Of a stretch of 64,000 nucleotides of DNA, positions 17,057-26,090 are shown in pieces. The translations under genes and the position numbers were made by a program. This DNA is from Porphyromonas endodontalis ATCC 35406 (GTDB lineage: Bacteria; Bacteroidota; Bacteroidia; Bacteroidales; Porphyromonadaceae), in contig NZ_ACNN01000007.1 in the NCBI RefSeq assembly GCF_000174815.1, forward strand, positions 1 through 64,000, in the 5' to 3' direction. A model generated the notes under the pieces. That model saw only the letters and a list, made by a program, of their open reading frames with translations, was not told the DNA's origin and searched no databases. How positions within the stretch are numbered: position 1 is the first letter of the stretch; each line of letters starts with the position of its first letter.

Positions 17057-18085
17057 ATGGCACAAGATCAGAATACTCCAGTTATGTATACTGCACAAGA
17101 TTTTAAGAGCGATCAGTATGTTCGTTGGTGCCCTGGTTGTGGAGACCACGGTGTCGTTCTTGCCCTCCAAAAGGCAATGGCTGAGCTAGGTATCGCTCCG
17201 CACCAAACGGCTGTGATCTCGGGGATTGGTTGTTCTTCTCGCCTCCCCTACTACATGAATACATACGGTTTCCACACCATTCATGGTCGTGGTGCTGCTA
17301 TCGCTACAGGTCTCAAGACTGCTCGTCCCGACCTCAGCGTTTGGCTCGCATCAGGCGATGGTGATAGCTTGGCTATCGGGGGTAACCACTTTATTCATGC
17401 AATGCGTCGTAATATCGACCTTAATGTAGTACTCTTCAACAACCGCATTTATGGTTTGACTAAGGGGCAATACTCTCCTACGTCTCCCCGTGGTTTTGTT
17501 TCTAAGAGTTCTCCTTATGGTACGGTAGAAGATCCCTTTATCCCTGCTGAATTGGTGATGGGGGCTCGTGGTCGCTTCTTCGCTCGTAGTTTGGATGTAG
17601 ACCAAAAGACTTTGGTAGACTGCCTTACTGCATCTGCTCGTCACAAGGGCGCTGCTGTTACAGAAGTACTTGTGAATTGTGTGATCTTCAATGACGGTGC
17701 GCACAAATATCTCTCTTCTAAGGAAGTGCGTGCAGAAAAGACGATCGTACTTGAGCATGGCAAAAAGATGATCTTTGGGCAGAATCTTGATAAGGGTCTC
17801 GTGCTCGATGGATTCAAGCTTAAGGTTGTAAAGATCGGCGAAGGAGGTTACTCTATCAACGATATTCTAACCCACGATGCTCATGAGCAAGATTCTACTC
17901 TCCATACCATGCTTGCTATGATGGATGGTGAAAACTTGCCTATGGCTATGGGTGTTATCCGCGATGTTGAGGCTCCTACATACGACGAGGCTGTACATGC
18001 TCAGATTGCAGAAGTGCAAGCTAAGAACCCAACTCGTAAGCTTCGCGAGCTCTTCTTGCAACAAGATGTTTGGGAGGTAAAGTAA
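17057..18085 (+). CDS. korB: 2-oxoacid (2-oxoglutarate):ferredoxin oxidoreductase, beta subunit
   Basis: 342 residues. RWCPGCGDHGVVLAL and the GDGDSLAIGGNHF to NNRIYGLTKGQYSPTS segment form the thiamine-diphosphate and magnesium site. This is the electron-transfer and TPP subunit paired with the preceding gene, starting 3 bp after its stop. As usual in the short-beta class, no extra ferredoxin domain is visible. Together with gdhA it provides a route from glutamate to succinyl-CoA. Confidence 0.94.
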   Translation: MAQDQNTPVMYTAQDFKSDQYVRWCPGCGDHGVVLALQKAMAELGIAPHQTAVISGIGCSSRLPYYMNTYGFHTIHGRGAAIATGLKTARPDLSVWLASGDGDSLAIGGNHFIHAMRRNIDLNVVLFNNRIYGLTKGQYSPTSPRGFVSKSSPYGTVEDPFIPAELVMGARGRFFARSLDVDQKTLVDCLTASARHKGAAVTEVLVNCVIFNDGAHKYLSSKEVRAEKTIVLEHGKKMIFGQNLDKGLVLDGFKLKVVKIGEGGYSINDILTHDAHEQDSTLHTMLAMMDGENLPMAMGVIRDVEAPTYDEAVHAQIAEVQAKNPTRKLRELFLQQDVWEVK

Positions 18086-18133
18086 GCAACCTTACCTTCT
18101 ACTGACACCATTAGCGGGTGTTGGGATAGAATA

Positions 18134-18173
18134 AACACTCTGTTTCTTCCCCGAGGGGAGGAGGCAGGGTGTT
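18134..18173. terminator. Bidirectional terminator-like hairpin between convergent genes
   Basis: AACACTCTG (18134-18142) pairs with CAGGGTGTT (18165-18173), with one G-U pair. It lies between korB (plus) and rsmD (minus). T-runs are weak on both sides. Confidence 0.5.
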
Positions 18174-18320
18174 TCTGATTATGGGGGGAAGGGGACGTTT
18201 GTTTGCCGAGGGGTAATTTTTTCGGCAGGCAAAGAGATCGGGGATAAGAGGGCTTGTCACTATCTGCTATCCCTAGGTTAGAGAGGGGAAATCTCTCTCT
18301 TTATTCGAAGAAAAAGGGGA

Positions 18321-18875
18321 TTAGGGGTGGTTCTGGAAGATGGAGAAATTGACCGCGCTATACCTCTTGTGTTTTACAAAAAATGGAGTTTTGGAAAAAT
18401 CGTAGGTCTCGGGGTGCTCAAGAATAAAGAGCCCCTCTGGAGCCAACAGTCCCGAAGAGAAAACGAGTTGGGGCAGCTTTACGAGGGCTTCTAGGGCATA
18501 GGGAGGATCCGCAAAGATGAGGTCGTAGGGCGTAGAGGAAGAGCCCGTTTCAGGAGTAAGCCATTTGAAAACATTGCCTACGTGCACGGTAGCTTCTTCC
18601 TCTGCATGGAGTGCTTTAATTACAGATTGGATAAAAGCTACCTGTTTGGGCTGTTTTTCTACCATATCAACCCATTCAGCTCCGCGAGAAGCAAACTCTA
18701 GTCCAATACTTCCGGTACCTGCAAAGAGATCGAGTATGCGTGCCCCTTCGTAGGAAAACATAGAGGTGATTGTGCTAAATAGAGCCTCTTTGGCGAGATC
18801 GGTCGTAGGGCGAAGTTTGAATCCCTTGGGGACGTCAAAACGTCTATGCCCATATTTCCCACTAATGATACGCAT
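18321..18875 (-). CDS. rsmD: 16S rRNA (guanine966-N2)-methyltransferase
   Basis: 184 residues. The start MRIISGKYGHRRFDVPKG is typical of RsmD. LDLFAGTGSIGLEFASRGA is the SAM-binding motif and FADPPY the catalytic DPPY motif. It methylates G966 of 16S rRNA in the assembled small subunit. It lies 25 bp downstream of the DUF3822 gene on the same strand, a pairing common in Bacteroidota. Confidence 0.95.
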   Translation of the reverse strand: MRIISGKYGHRRFDVPKGFKLRPTTDLAKEALFSTITSMFSYEGARILDLFAGTGSIGLEFASRGAEWVDMVEKQPKQVAFIQSVIKALHAEEEATVHVGNVFKWLTPETGSSSTPYDLIFADPPYALEALVKLPQLVFSSGLLAPEGLFILEHPETYDFSKTPFFVKHKRYSAVNFSIFQNHP

Positions 18876-18900
18876 AGCATAAGAATTCTGAATCTACCCT

Positions 18901-19743
18901 CTAATCAACGAATAGGGGAGAGCATTGGATACTTTGGAGTGAGAAGCCGAGAGGGGAGAGATGGGAAGATAGGGCATTACCCAGCTCTTGTACCATCTCT
19001 AGGGAGGTGGTGTGGAAGAGGTGAATAGCATCGTCGGCTGCCCTATCTCTGCCTATTTGCTGCCATACAGCCCCTAGGTAGTAGAGGATCTCTCCGGCAA
19101 TGCTAGAGGCGGTGCCGGTGGCAATGAGTGCGAATCTATTGGCAAACTTGATATTCCCTCGCTCGAATACAAGGATGTTGAGCGTGAGGGGGGAGATCAA
19201 GAGATAGATAAGTCGCCCGTTCTCTGTGGTGCGGCTTGCTGTGAGCCCCTTGCGGAGGGTGGGTACAACGTAGGGGAGGATTTCGGCGTAAGGATAGGTA
19301 CGGCGTAAGAACGTAAAGGTAGAACGCTCCCAAGCCGCAAGCAGTGTTGGTGCCTCTGTCCCCAAATGATAAGACGCTGTATAGCCTACTTCGTTGTGTA
19401 GGATAGGTACAGCGATGGATAGCCACGCCTCTTCGTCTTCGCGTACGGGGACACCCGGGGGCACCAAAACAAAAGCAGAGGCATCAAAAGCTATCTGAAT
19501 GTGATGATAGGGAAGGGGGAGAAAGCTATAGGCATAGATAAGGTCACTCAAACGATCTGTATAGCCAACTCCCTCGTTTGTGGGGACAAAAAAGACTCTA
19601 TCACTGCCCAATACCTTGGTAGGCTCTTGAGCAAGTGATAGAGTATAAGTTATGCCGTCTGGGTGAAGACGTAGAGAGAGGTTATAACGTTCGGCAGTGG
19701 TCTCGTCTAGTAGAGGTAACCCTTCTATCGTAGATGGAGCCAT
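18901..19743 (-). CDS. DUF3822 family protein
   Basis: 280 residues, no signal peptide or membrane segment. The sequence resembles DUF3822, a Bacteroidota family with an actin/RNase-H-like look (HIQIAFDASAFVLVPP, GRLIYLLISPLTLNILVFERG..FANRF). Its position directly before rsmD is the usual genomic neighbour of that family and supports the call. Function is unknown. Confidence 0.8.
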   Translation of the reverse strand: MAPSTIEGLPLLDETTAERYNLSLRLHPDGITYTLSLAQEPTKVLGSDRVFFVPTNEGVGYTDRLSDLIYAYSFLPLPYHHIQIAFDASAFVLVPPGVPVREDEEAWLSIAVPILHNEVGYTASYHLGTEAPTLLAAWERSTFTFLRRTYPYAEILPYVVPTLRKGLTASRTTENGRLIYLLISPLTLNILVFERGNIKFANRFALIATGTASSIAGEILYYLGAVWQQIGRDRAADDAIHLFHTTSLEMVQELGNALSSHLSPLGFSLQSIQCSPLFVD

Positions 19744-19833
19744 GCTTCCTTCCCTCTATCCTTATTAGGAGTCTTACCCACCTCTCCTTCTTATGAGGGA
19801 TGCTAATTCCCCAAGGAGAACGAAGAGGATATC

Positions 19834-20475
19834 TTATTCCCAGTTACCTGTTGTCTTAACTTCTTTGAGAGACCCGATACGCAACCCTGGATAGCCGGCA
19901 CCATTGTTGCGAGCCTTTGCATCAGAGATCTTTGTTGAAAGGATGTGCTTATCCATTCCTGCGAGGTATACCTCCATGGGTACTTGGGCTTGGAATACAG
20001 AAACATTGATCGTATCGTTACCCACCTCTTGCTGTATGGTTGCAGTCTCTATCTCAATACGATGGTCAGGGAATCCGGGTACCATAATGAGTTCGCGAGG
20101 GTCTTCTCCATTCTTGAGGAGAGAGTCTCGAGCATTCATGTAGGTAGTATCACGCTTGATGAGCCCTTGTGCTGCGGCTTGATTTTCTGTAATTCCCTTT
20201 TCGCGCATTTCGTCGGTATAGTCCCCTTCAGCGTTGATGTAGAAGATTTTGCCATTGGTGAGGAATTCTACCAACTCGTCGGCTGTGGCAAATTTGCCAT
20301 AGTTCTCTTTGTAGGCAATCTCGTAGGTTGCAATGTCCTTGAGTCGCTTCTCAATTAGAGCTTCTCTCTGAGCTTGTTCCTTTTTGAAGTTTTCGGGAGT
20401 TACGATACTCATCACGCAAAGGTAGCCCATTACAATTACTGCTAGGGCAATCAGTACAATCCTTACAATCTTCAT
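19834..20475 (-). CDS. Conserved hypothetical membrane-anchored protein
   Basis: 213 residues. One N-terminal membrane segment (about 4-26, IVRIVLIALAVIVMGYLCVMSIV) is followed by a coiled, charged stretch (FKKEQAQREALIEKRLKDIATYEIAYKENYGKFA) and a C-terminal globular part outside the membrane. The pattern, with AYKENYGKFATADELVEFL, looks like a pilin-like or periplasmic Bacteroidota hypothetical; I do not know its role. It has its own promoter. Confidence 0.75.
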   Translation of the reverse strand: MKIVRIVLIALAVIVMGYLCVMSIVTPENFKKEQAQREALIEKRLKDIATYEIAYKENYGKFATADELVEFLTNGKIFYINAEGDYTDEMREKGITENQAAAQGLIKRDTTYMNARDSLLKNGEDPRELIMVPGFPDHRIEIETATIQQEVGNDTINVSVFQAQVPMEVYLAGMDKHILSTKISDAKARNNGAGYPGLRIGSLKEVKTTGNWE

Positions 20476-20515
20476 CCTGTATAGTCGTTTATTATTATTC
20501 GTCTCTGTAGCTCGT

Positions 20516-20543
20516 TATCCTCCTAAGTTCTGAGGAGAGGATA
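20516..20543 (-). promoter_or_regulatory. Leader stem-loop
   Basis: TATCCTC / GAGGATA copies (20516-20522 and 20537-20543) can form a hairpin in the 5' leader of the gene starting at 20475. Confidence 0.35.
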
Positions 20544-20553
20544 CATTCGCTCT

Positions 20554-20562
20554 GCAAATATA
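20554..20562 (-). promoter_or_regulatory. -7 element for the hypothetical at 19834-20475
   Basis: Minus-strand TATATTTGC (20562 to 20554) fits TAnnTTTGY, about 80 bp before the start codon. No clear TTG at -33. Confidence 0.55.
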
Positions 20563-20634
20563 CAACTACCCTGCAAATTGCAGCGCTTTTTGGAGTAGAA
20601 ATGTGTTTTTTGTTCCCTTTTTCTTCGAGAAAAT

Positions 20635-22074
20635 CTAGAGGAGAGGCGAAAAAAGTCGCATTATCGATTCACAGAATCTCCGCCAGCGTTTTCGGGTCCT
20701 CCAGCGGGCAGGGATTACCGGCTCGCTATTGTCGAGGTCTTGAGCAAATATCTCTTCTAGTTGTTGGGTAAAGCCTGCTTCGTAGATGATGCTTGCGCAT
20801 TCAAAATTGTGTTCGAAACTTCTAAAGTCCATATTGGCAGAGCCTACAAGAGCAACTTCTCCATCTATCGTGAGGAATTTGGAGTGCAGAAAACCGGCCT
20901 TATAGAAGTAAATATGCACTCCGGCCTCCATCAGTCCATCGAGATAGGAGAGTGAGGCAAGATGGGAGGCTAGTACATCGCCTTTGCGAGGGATGAGTAG
21001 ATTGACCTCAACGCCACCTAAGGCTGCCATGGAGAGAGCCTCGTTTAGTGTTTGGGTGGGGAGGAAGTAGGGCGTCTCAATGCAGATGTGACGAGTTGCT
21101 CGTAGGATGAGGTAATTGATGGCTTGTTCGATGCTACGCCAAGCCCCCATAGGCGATCCCAAGAAAAATTGCATGGGGATAAGAGGAGCGTCGCCTGTGG
21201 TAAGCCTTTTGGGAAAGTAGTCCCTAAGGTGTACGACCCTTCGTGTAATGAGGAACCAATCAATAAGGAAGGCGGTCTGTAGCTCTGCAACAATCCCTCC
21301 TGTTAGGCGGAAGTGGGTATCTCTCCATGGCCCCATTTCGTTGCCGTAGTAGTAGCGATCGGCAATATTCATCCCTCCCATGTAGCCGATTTCTCCGTCT
21401 ATTATGGCAAGTTTGCGGTGGTTTCGGTAGTTCACTCGAGAGGAGAGGTAAGGGATCACCACCTTCATAAAGGGATAGACCTGGACACCGGCCTTTCGCA
21501 TTCGCTTCCAAAAAGAGCGACGAGCACCCCAAGAGCCTACATCATCGTACAGGATGCGTACAATAACCCCATCTCTGACCTTTTGTATCAATAGGTCCGC
21601 GAGTTGATTGCCGAGCCGGTCGCTCTCTATGGCATAGTATTGAAGATGGATATGTTGTTTGGCGGCTCGAATATCGGCAAAGAGAGCCTCAAACTTGTCG
21701 TGTCCTGTGGTGAATATTTTGATTTCCTGTGCTGCAAGTACGGGACTGTCCCCTAGTCGCTCACAAAGTTGCTCTACGGGGCGATATTGAGGCTTTTGCA
21801 GAATGGGCTTACTTACGATGGCATAGTCTTCGAAGCTATAGGGCACACTTGAGAGCCTTCGGTATATTTTGCGGTGGATGGTGTGGGTGTGGCGGAGATC
21901 CTGTCCGAAGAAATAGTAGAGAATGATACCCACGGCGGGAATCAAAAGTACCACCATTACCCACGATAGAGCCTTTATCGGATTCCTATTTTCGCTGATC
22001 ACCACAAGGGCAATACCCAACGCAACTACCAGATAGATAGCTGAGAATATGATGCTGGTAACTTCGCTCCACAT
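20635..22074 (-). CDS. cls: Cardiolipin synthase
   Basis: 479 residues. Two N-terminal membrane segments (about 5-25 and 35-55) precede two phospholipase-D domains. Their HKD motifs are HRKLAIIDG...GGMN (first) and HSKFLTIDG...GSANMD (second). It condenses two phosphatidylglycerols, or PG with another phospholipid, to cardiolipin at the inner membrane. It starts 48 bp after the S4-protein stop, on the same strand. Confidence 0.94.
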   Translation of the reverse strand: MWSEVTSIIFSAIYLVVALGIALVVISENRNPIKALSWVMVVLLIPAVGIILYYFFGQDLRHTHTIHRKIYRRLSSVPYSFEDYAIVSKPILQKPQYRPVEQLCERLGDSPVLAAQEIKIFTTGHDKFEALFADIRAAKQHIHLQYYAIESDRLGNQLADLLIQKVRDGVIVRILYDDVGSWGARRSFWKRMRKAGVQVYPFMKVVIPYLSSRVNYRNHRKLAIIDGEIGYMGGMNIADRYYYGNEMGPWRDTHFRLTGGIVAELQTAFLIDWFLITRRVVHLRDYFPKRLTTGDAPLIPMQFFLGSPMGAWRSIEQAINYLILRATRHICIETPYFLPTQTLNEALSMAALGGVEVNLLIPRKGDVLASHLASLSYLDGLMEAGVHIYFYKAGFLHSKFLTIDGEVALVGSANMDFRSFEHNFECASIIYEAGFTQQLEEIFAQDLDNSEPVIPARWRTRKRWRRFCESIMRLFSPLL

Positions 22075-22122
22075 AGCTTAGGGCTTACTTACGTTGGGGT
22101 ATAGGGGGGGATTTATGGCATG

Positions 22123-22563
22123 CTATTCGCTGTCGAGATCAAAATCGTCGGAGAAAAAGTCTTCGTTGTCGATGAAGAAGTTGTCGTTCATTCCCTGCCA
22201 TTCGTCTAGAGAACGTCGGTCTTTTTTGGTCGGTCGCCCCTCGCCCTTGGCTCTATCGATGAACCCCGATATGCGCTGTAGCTCTAGCACTTCGAGCTCT
22301 TCACGTGGTGTTATGTTGAGGATGTAGTCGGGGACGAGCTTCGCACCCATTCGGTTGCGTGCCGTTTGCAGTACTCTGAAGCTGTATGTTACGGGGGCTT
22401 TGCGCACTCCAATAACGTCGCCGGCCACAACGAGTCGCGAGGGCTTTACACTTTGAGAGTTGATGGTAACACGACCCTTTTTGCAGGCATCGCTAGCCAA
22501 AGAGCGGCTCTTGAAGATGCGTACTGCCCACAAAAAACTATCGATTCGTACTTCTCCGGCCAT
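22123..22563 (-). CDS. S4-domain RNA-binding protein, Hsp15-like
   Basis: 146 residues. The S4 domain occupies about residues 5-70 (VRIDSFLWAVRIFKSRSLASDACKKG..., then SRLVVAGDVIGV). A basic segment and a very acidic tail (DNEDFFSDDFDLDSE) follow. Hsp15-type proteins rescue stalled 50S subunits that carry nascent peptidyl-tRNA. Its place next to peptidyl-tRNA hydrolase fits that role. It starts 13 bp after the pth stop. Confidence 0.88.
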   Translation of the reverse strand: MAGEVRIDSFLWAVRIFKSRSLASDACKKGRVTINSQSVKPSRLVVAGDVIGVRKAPVTYSFRVLQTARNRMGAKLVPDYILNITPREELEVLELQRISGFIDRAKGEGRPTKKDRRSLDEWQGMNDNFFIDNEDFFSDDFDLDSE

Positions 22564-22576
22564 TTCTCTCGTGATG

Positions 22577-23200
22577 CTAGTAGTTGGGTAGGGGTGTAGG
22601 AGTGTCGGGTTTTTGCTCTTCGGGAGGAGGGAGTAGAGACTTTTTGTTATGCCAATTCATGGCTCTATCTACGCCCGAGAGGCAGAAATCGCGAACGATG
22701 GCAACCGCCTCCTTGGTGAGAAGTGGCATATATTGCTCCTCTTCCGGCGTAAAATGCCCGAGTACAAACTCTATCTGACGTCCCTTCGAAAAGCGACTTC
22801 CTAAACCAAAGCGTAGGCGTGCATACTCCGCAGTGCCGAGGAGCTGCGCAATGTTTTTAAGTCCATTGTGTCCTGCATCGCTGCCCTTTGACTTAAGTCT
22901 GAGGGTGCCAAAATCGAGAGCAAGATCGTCTACTAAGATGAGGAGCTGCTCCGTGGGAAGATTCTCTTTTTGGAGCCAGTAACGTACCGCCTCTCCGCTC
23001 AGATTCATATAGGTGGAGGGCTTGAGCAAAACGAGTTCTGCATTTTTGATGCGTCCTCGTGCAACGGCACCATAACGTTGCTCAGTAAAGGTCGCACCGA
23101 TCTCTTCCGCTATTGCGTTTGCCATACGAAAGCCAACATTGTGCCGTGTGCCCCAATACTCTTCGCCTATATTGCCTAGTCCTACTATAAGGTATTTCAT
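22577..23200 (-). CDS. pth: Peptidyl-tRNA hydrolase
   Basis: 207 residues from ATG 23200, where the conserved [15 protein letters not shown] begins; the open frame extends 52 codons further upstream but is not conserved. Catalytic His is in [10 protein letters not shown], the conserved Asn in PSTYMNLSG, and the catalytic Asp in [26 protein letters not shown] is also diagnostic. The C-terminus is extended by a Pro-rich tail ([15 protein letters not shown]). It releases tRNA from drop-off peptidyl-tRNA. Confidence 0.95.
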   Translation of the reverse strand: MKYLIVGLGNIGEEYWGTRHNVGFRMANAIAEEIGATFTEQRYGAVARGRIKNAELVLLKPSTYMNLSGEAVRYWLQKENLPTEQLLILVDDLALDFGTLRLKSKGSDAGHNGLKNIAQLLGTAEYARLRFGLGSRFSKGRQIEFVLGHFTPEEEQYMPLLTKEAVAIVRDFCLSGVDRAMNWHNKKSLLPPPEEQKPDTPTPLPNY

Positions 23201-23339
23201 ATTCTTGGGCTCAAAGTTAGCCATTCCCCTCGAATTATCTTCTTTCCTTGCTAAAGAGAAGAGGTTGTAAGGGTTATCAATCGGATCGGTTGCAGGTTGG
23301 GGAGAGGGCTTATAAGAGGAGTCCTTCCCTAACATCCGA

Positions 23340-23383
23340 AAACAAAAATCCCCCACCTCTCATTAGTGTCGAGAGGTGAGGGG
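23340..23383 (-). terminator. Terminator of rplY
   Basis: CCCCNACCTCTC (23350-23361) pairs with GAGAGGT..GGGG (23371-23383). On the minus strand it is followed by ATTTTTGTTTTC. Confidence 0.75.
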
Positions 23384-23446
23384 TTGGTTGTCGGTACTTT
23401 TCTTGGGGAGAGTCCCCGTCAGAAAGTCCGTTGCTTTCTAGCCTAA

Positions 23447-24016
23447 TTATTTCTTGGCAGCAGCACCACGAGCAGCACGAGTGAGGCGAACGGCACACAC
23501 AACGGCGTTCTTTGCATTCATGATCTCAAGCCCTTCGAAGCTGAGAGCACCTACCTGCATAGACTTGCCAAGCTCTAGGTTTTCTACATTGATGTGAAGT
23601 CTCTCGGGGATCTGATCGTAGATGGCTTTAACGCGAAGTTTGCGCATTTCGAGCACGAGTTTACCCCCGGCGCGTACCCCGGCAGCGTGGCCTTCGAGTA
23701 CAACAGGTACTTCCATTTCGATAGCCTTGTCTTTGTTAACTTCGAGGAAGTCGATGTGGAGGATTTCGTCTGTTACGGGGTGGAATTGAATATCCTTGAG
23801 TACAGCCTTGCAAGTTTTACCTGCTACTGAGAGATCGATGTCGAAGATCTCGGGAGTGTAGATAAGGTTGCGCACTGCATCTTGTGTTACGGTGAGGTGA
23901 TGAGTTGCTTCTCCACCATAGATTACTGCGGGGATGATGCCCTGCTTACGGAGGCTCTTAGTAGCCTTCTTGCCAAGACCTTCGCGGAGGTCGGCGCTGA
24001 GTTGGAATGTCTTCAT
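23447..24016 (-). CDS. rplY: 50S ribosomal protein L25/CTC
   Basis: 189 residues: an N-terminal 5S-rRNA-binding L25 domain (about 1-90; REGLGKKATKSLRKQGIIPAVIYGG) and a C-terminal TL5/CTC beta domain (about 95-180). The Ala/Arg/Lys-rich tail (TRAARGAAAKK) is typical. It binds 5S rRNA in the large subunit. A weak -7 element lies 26 bp upstream. Confidence 0.95.
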   Translation of the reverse strand: MKTFQLSADLREGLGKKATKSLRKQGIIPAVIYGGEATHHLTVTQDAVRNLIYTPEIFDIDLSVAGKTCKAVLKDIQFHPVTDEILHIDFLEVNKDKAIEMEVPVVLEGHAAGVRAGGKLVLEMRKLRVKAIYDQIPERLHINVENLELGKSMQVGALSFEGLEIMNAKNAVVCAVRLTRAARGAAAKK

Positions 24017-24041
24017 TCTCTTCTTCTTTTTTTGTGTTACT

Positions 24042-24049
24042 CAAAATTA
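24042..24049 (-). promoter_or_regulatory. Possible -7 element of rplY
   Basis: Minus-strand TAATTTTG matches TAnnTTTG but is followed by A rather than a pyrimidine. The rest of the 24050-24360 gap shows no gene or clear structure. Confidence 0.3.
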
Positions 24050-24360
24050 GTTGCTCAAAATAGAGCTGTCCCTAATTTCCCATCACACCCAAGAGGCTAA
24101 CGGGGGAGAGGCTTGGCTTTTCTTGCCTAGGCTAACCGATGTTTGGAGCCTTGGGATGAAGTGCCTTGCTTCGCCGGTTGTTGTCTCTAGCGGTTCTGCG
24201 ATAGAATACCAAAAACAGGATGGTGAGTACGTGATCACTTGACTACAAAAAAAGCCACTGCCCTCCCTTGATCATTAGGAAAGATAGAGGCTTCCTCTTC
24301 GTTGTGGTCATAGATGCCTTGTTTTCAAATTCAAGACCATACCACCATTCTCTCTATGCG

Positions 24361-24435
24361 TGGGCCCAATAGGATTCGAACCTATGACCCTCTGTTTGTA
24401 AGACAGATGCTCTAAACCAGCTGAGCTATGAGCCC
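24361..24435 (-). tRNA. tRNA-Val (anticodon UAC), copy 1
   Basis: 75-nt cloverleaf: acceptor GGGCTCA/TGGGCCC, D arm GCTC..GAGC, anticodon loop CTTACAA (anticodon TAC), T arm ATAGG-TTCGAAT-CCTAT. CCA is not encoded. Identical in sequence to the copy at 24509-24583. Confidence 0.95.
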
Positions 24436-24508
24436 TCACGCGTTCTCGCTACAAGATTTTCAGAATCTCTTGTATCTACTCTCAAGATAATCCGAGGTGA
24501 AGATAAAG

Positions 24509-24583
24509 TGGGCCCAATAGGATTCGAACCTATGACCCTCTGTTTGTAAGACAGATGCTCTAAACCAGCTGAGCTATGAGCCC
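24509..24583 (-). tRNA. tRNA-Val (anticodon UAC), copy 2
   Basis: Same 75-nt sequence and fold as the neighbouring copy. The two lie 73 bp apart and share the strong promoter upstream at 24657-24687, so they are probably made as one precursor. Confidence 0.95.
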
Positions 24584-24656
24584 TCTTTTCTTTTTATCGG
24601 TACTACTCTTGCGAGTTTTTAGCAGCACTCTCTAGCACTGCTCTGCTAACAGCGAT

Positions 24657-24687
24657 GCAAAGGTAATACTTTTATCGAAATCTGCAA
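24657..24687 (-). promoter_or_regulatory. Consensus promoter of the tRNA-Val pair
   Basis: Minus strand: TTG (24687-24685), 19 bp, TACCTTTGC (24665-24657), a full Bacteroidota promoter about 75 bp before the first tRNA. Confidence 0.8.
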
Positions 24688-24689
24688 TA

Positions 24690-25065
24690 CCCTCACTTGT
24701 TTTTCTCGGTAAGTAACTTTTCTCCTATCTCTCCTCGTGAAACGGAAGAAAAACCTTGCCTTGCACTTTTCTTGGAATAGGGTAGAATAAAAAAGTTTCA
24801 TGGGCAGGAGCAAAATTTTTTTAGGCCTAGAACTCGAGAAAAATTAGGCAGAAAGGAAACGAAAACTAGGCTAGGTTCTTTAGGAAAAAGAACACTGGAG
24901 ATGAGACTGAAGGTAAGTGCCTGGAAATGAGAAGAGATTGAAGTGTAACTCTCTAGATTTCCCTTAATTGGGAACTCTTCTTTACGGATGAGGAGGGGCA
25001 TTATGGAGAATTCGGGATTGCTGCCGAGCATCTCTTTTGTGAGACGGCTCTGCCGTATAGAGCAA
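24690..25065. other. Intergenic stretch, nothing recognised
   Basis: A minus-strand open frame (24798-25079) lies downstream of the gpx terminator and partly under it. Its translation shows no family-like pattern. I see no RNA gene or repeat. Confidence 0.5.
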
Positions 25066-25100
25066 GTAAAAAAAGACACCCCTAGTTGAACTAAGGGTGC
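25066..25100 (-). terminator. Terminator downstream of the peroxidase gene
   Basis: On the minus strand CACCCTTAG pairs with CTAGGGGTG (25099-25078), followed by TCTTTTTTT. Confidence 0.8.
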
Positions 25101-25210
25101 CCCATTCTATTGCTAGGTTGTTTTAGAATCGGATTGTTTCGATTTCGCCTTTCATGTCGGAAAAGACAGCGGATGCTTCTTTCCTATTTTTATGTTCAGA
25201 TGTCTTTTGC

Positions 25211-25870
25211 TTATTTGGCCTCAAGGGCTTTCTTGACCAGTTCTGCTACTTTACCCATATCCTTAGTGGGCTCGAAACGTGCAATGACATTGCCATTACG
25301 GTCGATCAAGAATTTGGTAAAATTCCATTTTATATCGCTCTTCGAACGCCAATTGGGATCGGCTTTATCAAGCATTCTCTCAAGTTTTGGGCTCAGGCTG
25401 TTTTCTTTGTCGAAACCCTCAAATCCCTTTTGGCTCTTAAGCCAAGTGTAGAGAGGGAGTTCGTTCTCGCCGTTAACATCGCTCTTTTTGAATTGTGGAA
25501 ATTCGGTGCCGAAATTCATGCGACAAAATTGGGTAATCTCCTCGTCGGAGCCTGGGGCCTGATTCTTAAACTGGTTGCAAGGGATGTCGATAATCTCGAA
25601 CCCTTCAGCTCTCATGTCGCGGTACATCTCTTCAAGCTTCTCGTATTGTGGTGTAAAACCACATTTGGTAGCGGTATTGACAATAAGCAATACCTTGCCC
25701 TTGTATTCCGAGAGACTTACATCGTTGCCTTGGGCATCGGTAAGGCTGAAGTCATAGATTGTTGTCATTTTCCTTTCTTTCGTTGCCTTGATTGGGCTGG
25801 TGTGGGTTGTCTGACCGTAAATAGGCATAGCGAGACAAGCCGCTAGTAGCATTAAAAACGTAGTTCTCAT
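25211..25870 (-). CDS. Glutathione peroxidase-type thiol peroxidase, probably exported
   Basis: 219 residues. A signal peptide (about 1-19, cleaving before Q20 in PIYG-QTT) precedes the peroxidase fold. The peroxidatic residue is a cysteine, C70 in NTATKCGFTPQY, not selenocysteine. The Gln and Trp/Asn partners appear in PCNQF and WNFTKFL. Such Cys-GPx enzymes usually use thioredoxin to reduce hydroperoxides. An internal ATG (about 25768, MTTIYDFSL) would give a cytoplasmic form like most homologues, so export is an inference from the N-terminus. An open frame of 66 codons ends 4 bp upstream. Confidence 0.9.
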   Translation of the reverse strand: MRTTFLMLLAACLAMPIYGQTTHTSPIKATKERKMTTIYDFSLTDAQGNDVSLSEYKGKVLLIVNTATKCGFTPQYEKLEEMYRDMRAEGFEIIDIPCNQFKNQAPGSDEEITQFCRMNFGTEFPQFKKSDVNGENELPLYTWLKSQKGFEGFDKENSLSPKLERMLDKADPNWRSKSDIKWNFTKFLIDRNGNVIARFEPTKDMGKVAELVKKALEAK

Positions 25871-25874
25871 TCTA

Positions 25875-26075
25875 TTATTCTTCGTTTATAAGTTTGTAAA
25901 TCAGTCTTTTTAGAGTCTCTATCTCTTCGTTCGTTAAGGAGGTCTTATTCTTGGATGTAAAGGTAGTGATTAAGTTGTGCATAATCTCTTTTAGGGCAAT
26001 TTGTTTTGCAAAACATTTTGCTCCCTTGTAGGTTCTTCCCTGTGGAGACGTGCACTGTCTCTTGGCTCGAGGCAA
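25875..26075 (-). CDS. Possible small protein upstream of the peroxidase
   Basis: A 66-codon frame, with an inner ATG at 25982 giving 35 residues (MHNLITTFTSKNKTSL..). The C-terminal part is helical and plausible (NEEIETLKRLIYKLINEE); the N-terminal part is not. It ends 4 bp before the peroxidase ATG, as an upstream cistron would. I do not recognise it. Confidence 0.35.
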   Translation of the reverse strand: MPRAKRQCTSPQGRTYKGAKCFAKQIALKEIMHNLITTFTSKNKTSLTNEEIETLKRLIYKLINEE

Positions 26076-26090
26076 ACGAAAAGAGCCGCA

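Noticed and set aside
24798-25079. Minus-strand ORF after the peroxidase gene
   Set aside because: It lies under and past the peroxidase terminator, and its translation is not protein-like.
25661-25663. Selenocysteine in the glutathione peroxidase
   Set aside because: The active-site codon (about residue 70) encodes Cys, and no in-frame TGA is present.
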